Shown piece by piece: positions 6,101 to 6,896 of a DNA stretch of 6,896 nucleotides. The stretch comes from Desulfovibrio sp. Its GTDB lineage: Bacteria > Desulfobacterota > Desulfovibrionia > Desulfovibrionales > Desulfovibrionaceae. The notes under the pieces were generated by a model. That model saw nothing but the letters and a program-made list of their open reading frames with translations. It searched no databases and was not told the origin of the DNA. Position 1 is the stretch's first letter. Every line of letters starts with the position of its first letter. Both the position numbers and the translations under genes were made by a program. The stretch spans positions 1-6,896 of the forward strand of contig JAAUYW010000160.1 of the NCBI GenBank assembly GCA_014804915.1, given 5' to 3'.

Positions 6101-6772
6101 ATGACGCCGTGCACACAGCTTCTGATCAGCGTTGTGCGTCGCACTCGCGGTGATCGCGTGGTTGAGCTTGTTCGTAGCGCTGGCGCTACAGGAAGCACCA
6201 TTTTTCTGGGCCGGGGCGCATCCGGCAACTCGCTTTTGCGCTTTCTTTGTCTTGGCGATACAGAAAAGGAAGTAGTCTTTACCCTGGCCTCGCCAGAGCT
6301 GATGCCCGCAATCATTGAAGCCCTGCGCACAGCGCCGGACTTGTGCCGGAAGGCGCCTGGCATTGGCTTCCTCATTGACGTAACCGATTTTCTCCGCTCT
6401 GGCTCCGGCCAGGAATGCCAACTTTCAGGAGCTGCGCCAATGGCTACCACTCATCAGCTGATTTGCGTTATCGCCAATTCCGGATTTGCCTATGATATCA
6501 TGCATGTGGCTCGCAAGGCAGGAGCAAGGGGTGGCACCTTGCTCAAGGCGCGGGGCACAGCCAATGAAAATGACAGCAGTTTTTTTGGCATCACGATTGT
6601 GCCGGAAAAGGATGTAATTCTGATTCTGGCAAGAAATGAGGCAGTCGCTCACATTCTGGAAGCAGTGCGCAGCTGCGATTTTCTTTCCGAACCAGGCACA
6701 GGCATTATTTTTTGTGTGCCAGCATCTGATTTCTTTCTTCTGGGGCAGGCTCAGACACCGCTGGAAGGGTGA
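6101..6772 (+). CDS. Tandem P-II-like regulatory protein (two domains)
   Basis: This 223-residue protein holds two ferredoxin-like P-II-type domains, about 7-97 and 118-211, joined by a linker rich in Ser, Gly and Ala. Domain 1 shows SAGATGSTIFLGRGAS (26-41), DTEKEVVFTL (53-62) and PGIGFLIDV (86-94). Domain 2 shows KAGARGGTLLKARGTA (139-154), FFGITIVPEKDVILIL (161-176) and PGTGIIFCV (198-206). The pattern GGT..RGT, then EK(D/E)V, then PG.GI matches the P-II-like proteins that accompany DUF1538 transporters, not GlnB/GlnK. The T-loop is short, without the uridylylated tyrosine, and the classical ATP-binding B-loop is replaced. A role as ligand-sensing regulator of the adjacent transporter is inferred from context. 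P-II proteins are trimers, so a fused pair could build two stacked trimers from three chains. ATG 6101 overlaps the transporter stop and has a strong GGAGGG. An internal start before domain 2 is listed separately. Confidence 0.8.
   Translation: MTPCTQLLISVVRRTRGDRVVELVRSAGATGSTIFLGRGASGNSLLRFLCLGDTEKEVVFTLASPELMPAIIEALRTAPDLCRKAPGIGFLIDVTDFLRSGSGQECQLSGAAPMATTHQLICVIANSGFAYDIMHVARKAGARGGTLLKARGTANENDSSFFGITIVPEKDVILILARNEAVAHILEAVRSCDFLSEPGTGIIFCVPASDFFLLGQAQTPLEG
6427..6442 (+). promoter_or_regulatory. Internal RBS and ATG before P-II domain 2
   Basis: AGGAG (6427-6431) lies 8 nt before an in-frame ATG (6440-6442), codon 114 of the P-II-like gene. This Met sits in the linker and begins MATTHQLICVIANSG, just as a free-standing P-II-like protein of this group would begin. 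A start here would give a 110-residue single-domain product. It is either a relic of two fused genes or a working second start. Confidence 0.5.
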
Positions 6773-6791
6773 TCTATTCAGTGAAAAAGCT

Positions 6792-6896
6792 CTAATTCCC
6801 CTTGCGTTGTGACAAGGCAATGCGGTTGCGTTCTACGGCATTGCCAAGCTCTGGCAACAGATCCGCCAGCGCTCCCATGTCGCCCTTGCTGGCTGC
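6792..6896 (-). CDS. 3' end of a convergent gene, function unproven
   Basis: The minus strand is open from the window edge to TAG (6792-6794), giving the last 34 residues of a protein whose start lies beyond the window. The tail contains GDMGALADLLPELGNAVER followed by a basic end (QRKGN). It reads as a single amphipathic helix. It resembles the last helix of histidine phosphotransfer (Hpt) domains, but 34 residues are too few to assign a function. The gene converges on the P-II-like gene with 19 nt between the stops and no visible hairpin terminator. A second in-frame TAG follows six codons downstream (6774-6776). Confidence 0.55.
   Translation of the reverse strand, partial: AASKGDMGALADLLPELGNAVERNRIALSQRKGN

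Larger units (their letters stand above)
4644..6104 (+). pseudogene. DUF1538-family membrane transporter with in-frame amber
   Basis: This is a polytopic inner-membrane protein of the DUF1538 family, read as one frame of 486 codons from TTG 4644 with a single TAG at codon 65 (4836-4838). Both sides of the TAG belong to one conserved domain. Before it are two hydrophobic segments (about 11-30 and 36-56) ending in VPIG. After it comes RAGLALTQRR, a third segment, and the motif AEPD (94-97). The protein is a tandem repeat: AEPD (94) and AEPA (343), FDAGGATTGPM (169-179) and FDSGGVASGPM (419-429). As I recall, a two-gene DUF1538 pair (UmpA/UmpB) in Halomonas was reported to work as a Na+(Li+,K+)/H+ antiporter. 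Here both halves are in one chain, so cation/proton exchange is a possibility, not a proof. The first start after the TAG (GTG 4935) lies inside the AEPD region with no ribosome binding site, so a 389-residue distal product would lack three segments. Its stop overlaps the P-II-like gene (ATGA). It could be a pseudogene, an amber read through, or a sequence error. Confidence 0.75.

Noticed and set aside
4935..6104. Distal transporter frame as an independent gene from GTG 4935
   Set aside because: The start falls inside a conserved motif, without a ribosome binding site, and the frame continues unbroken upstream to the amber codon, so it is the rest of one gene.
6773..6791. Terminator between the P-II-like gene and the convergent gene
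   Set aside because: No stem-loop can be drawn in the 19-nt gap, and the A-rich stretch alone is not enough.

Overview
The window looks like a chromosomal stretch from a deltaproteobacterium of the Desulfovibrio type (Desulfovibrionaceae or a near relative). This rests mainly on the character of the RNase E/G protein and on the gene content. Base composition is mid-range (about 50-55% GC by eye). No organism can be named from the sequence alone. There are no transposases, CRISPR arrays or phage genes.

Left part (1-2573, all minus strand). An RNase E/G family ribonuclease gene is followed after 3 nt by queH (epoxyqueuosine reductase), then by tRNA-Asn(GUU) and a clear intrinsic terminator. 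QueH acts on the anticodon wobble G of the GUN tRNAs, so it sits directly upstream of one of its own substrate tRNAs. A good sigma70-type promoter for the tRNA overlaps the queH stop codon.

Middle (2574-2901). This is a divergent intergenic region of about 330 nt with no convincing gene. It holds four copies of the hexamer TTGCAA, three of them inside perfect 8-bp palindromes, and a weak candidate promoter for the rightward genes.

Right part (2902-6772, all plus strand). This is an apparent operon: speB (agmatinase), panB (ketopantoate hydroxymethyltransferase, ATGA overlap), a large DUF1538-family membrane transporter, and a protein made of two P-II-like signalling domains (again an ATGA overlap). 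The transporter frame carries a single in-frame TAG at codon 65 and an unusual start region, but is otherwise open and well preserved over 486 codons. It is either a freshly broken gene, a sequence error, or an amber read through. The P-II-like gene contains a well-placed internal ribosome binding site and ATG just before its second domain, suggesting two ancestral genes that fused, or one gene with two products.

The window ends in the 3' end of a convergent minus-strand gene (6792-6896) of unproven function.

The most interesting material is the transporter/P-II pair: a predicted ion or metabolite transporter with a dedicated P-II-like sensor, both built from tandem duplicated units, with an amber codon in the transporter.
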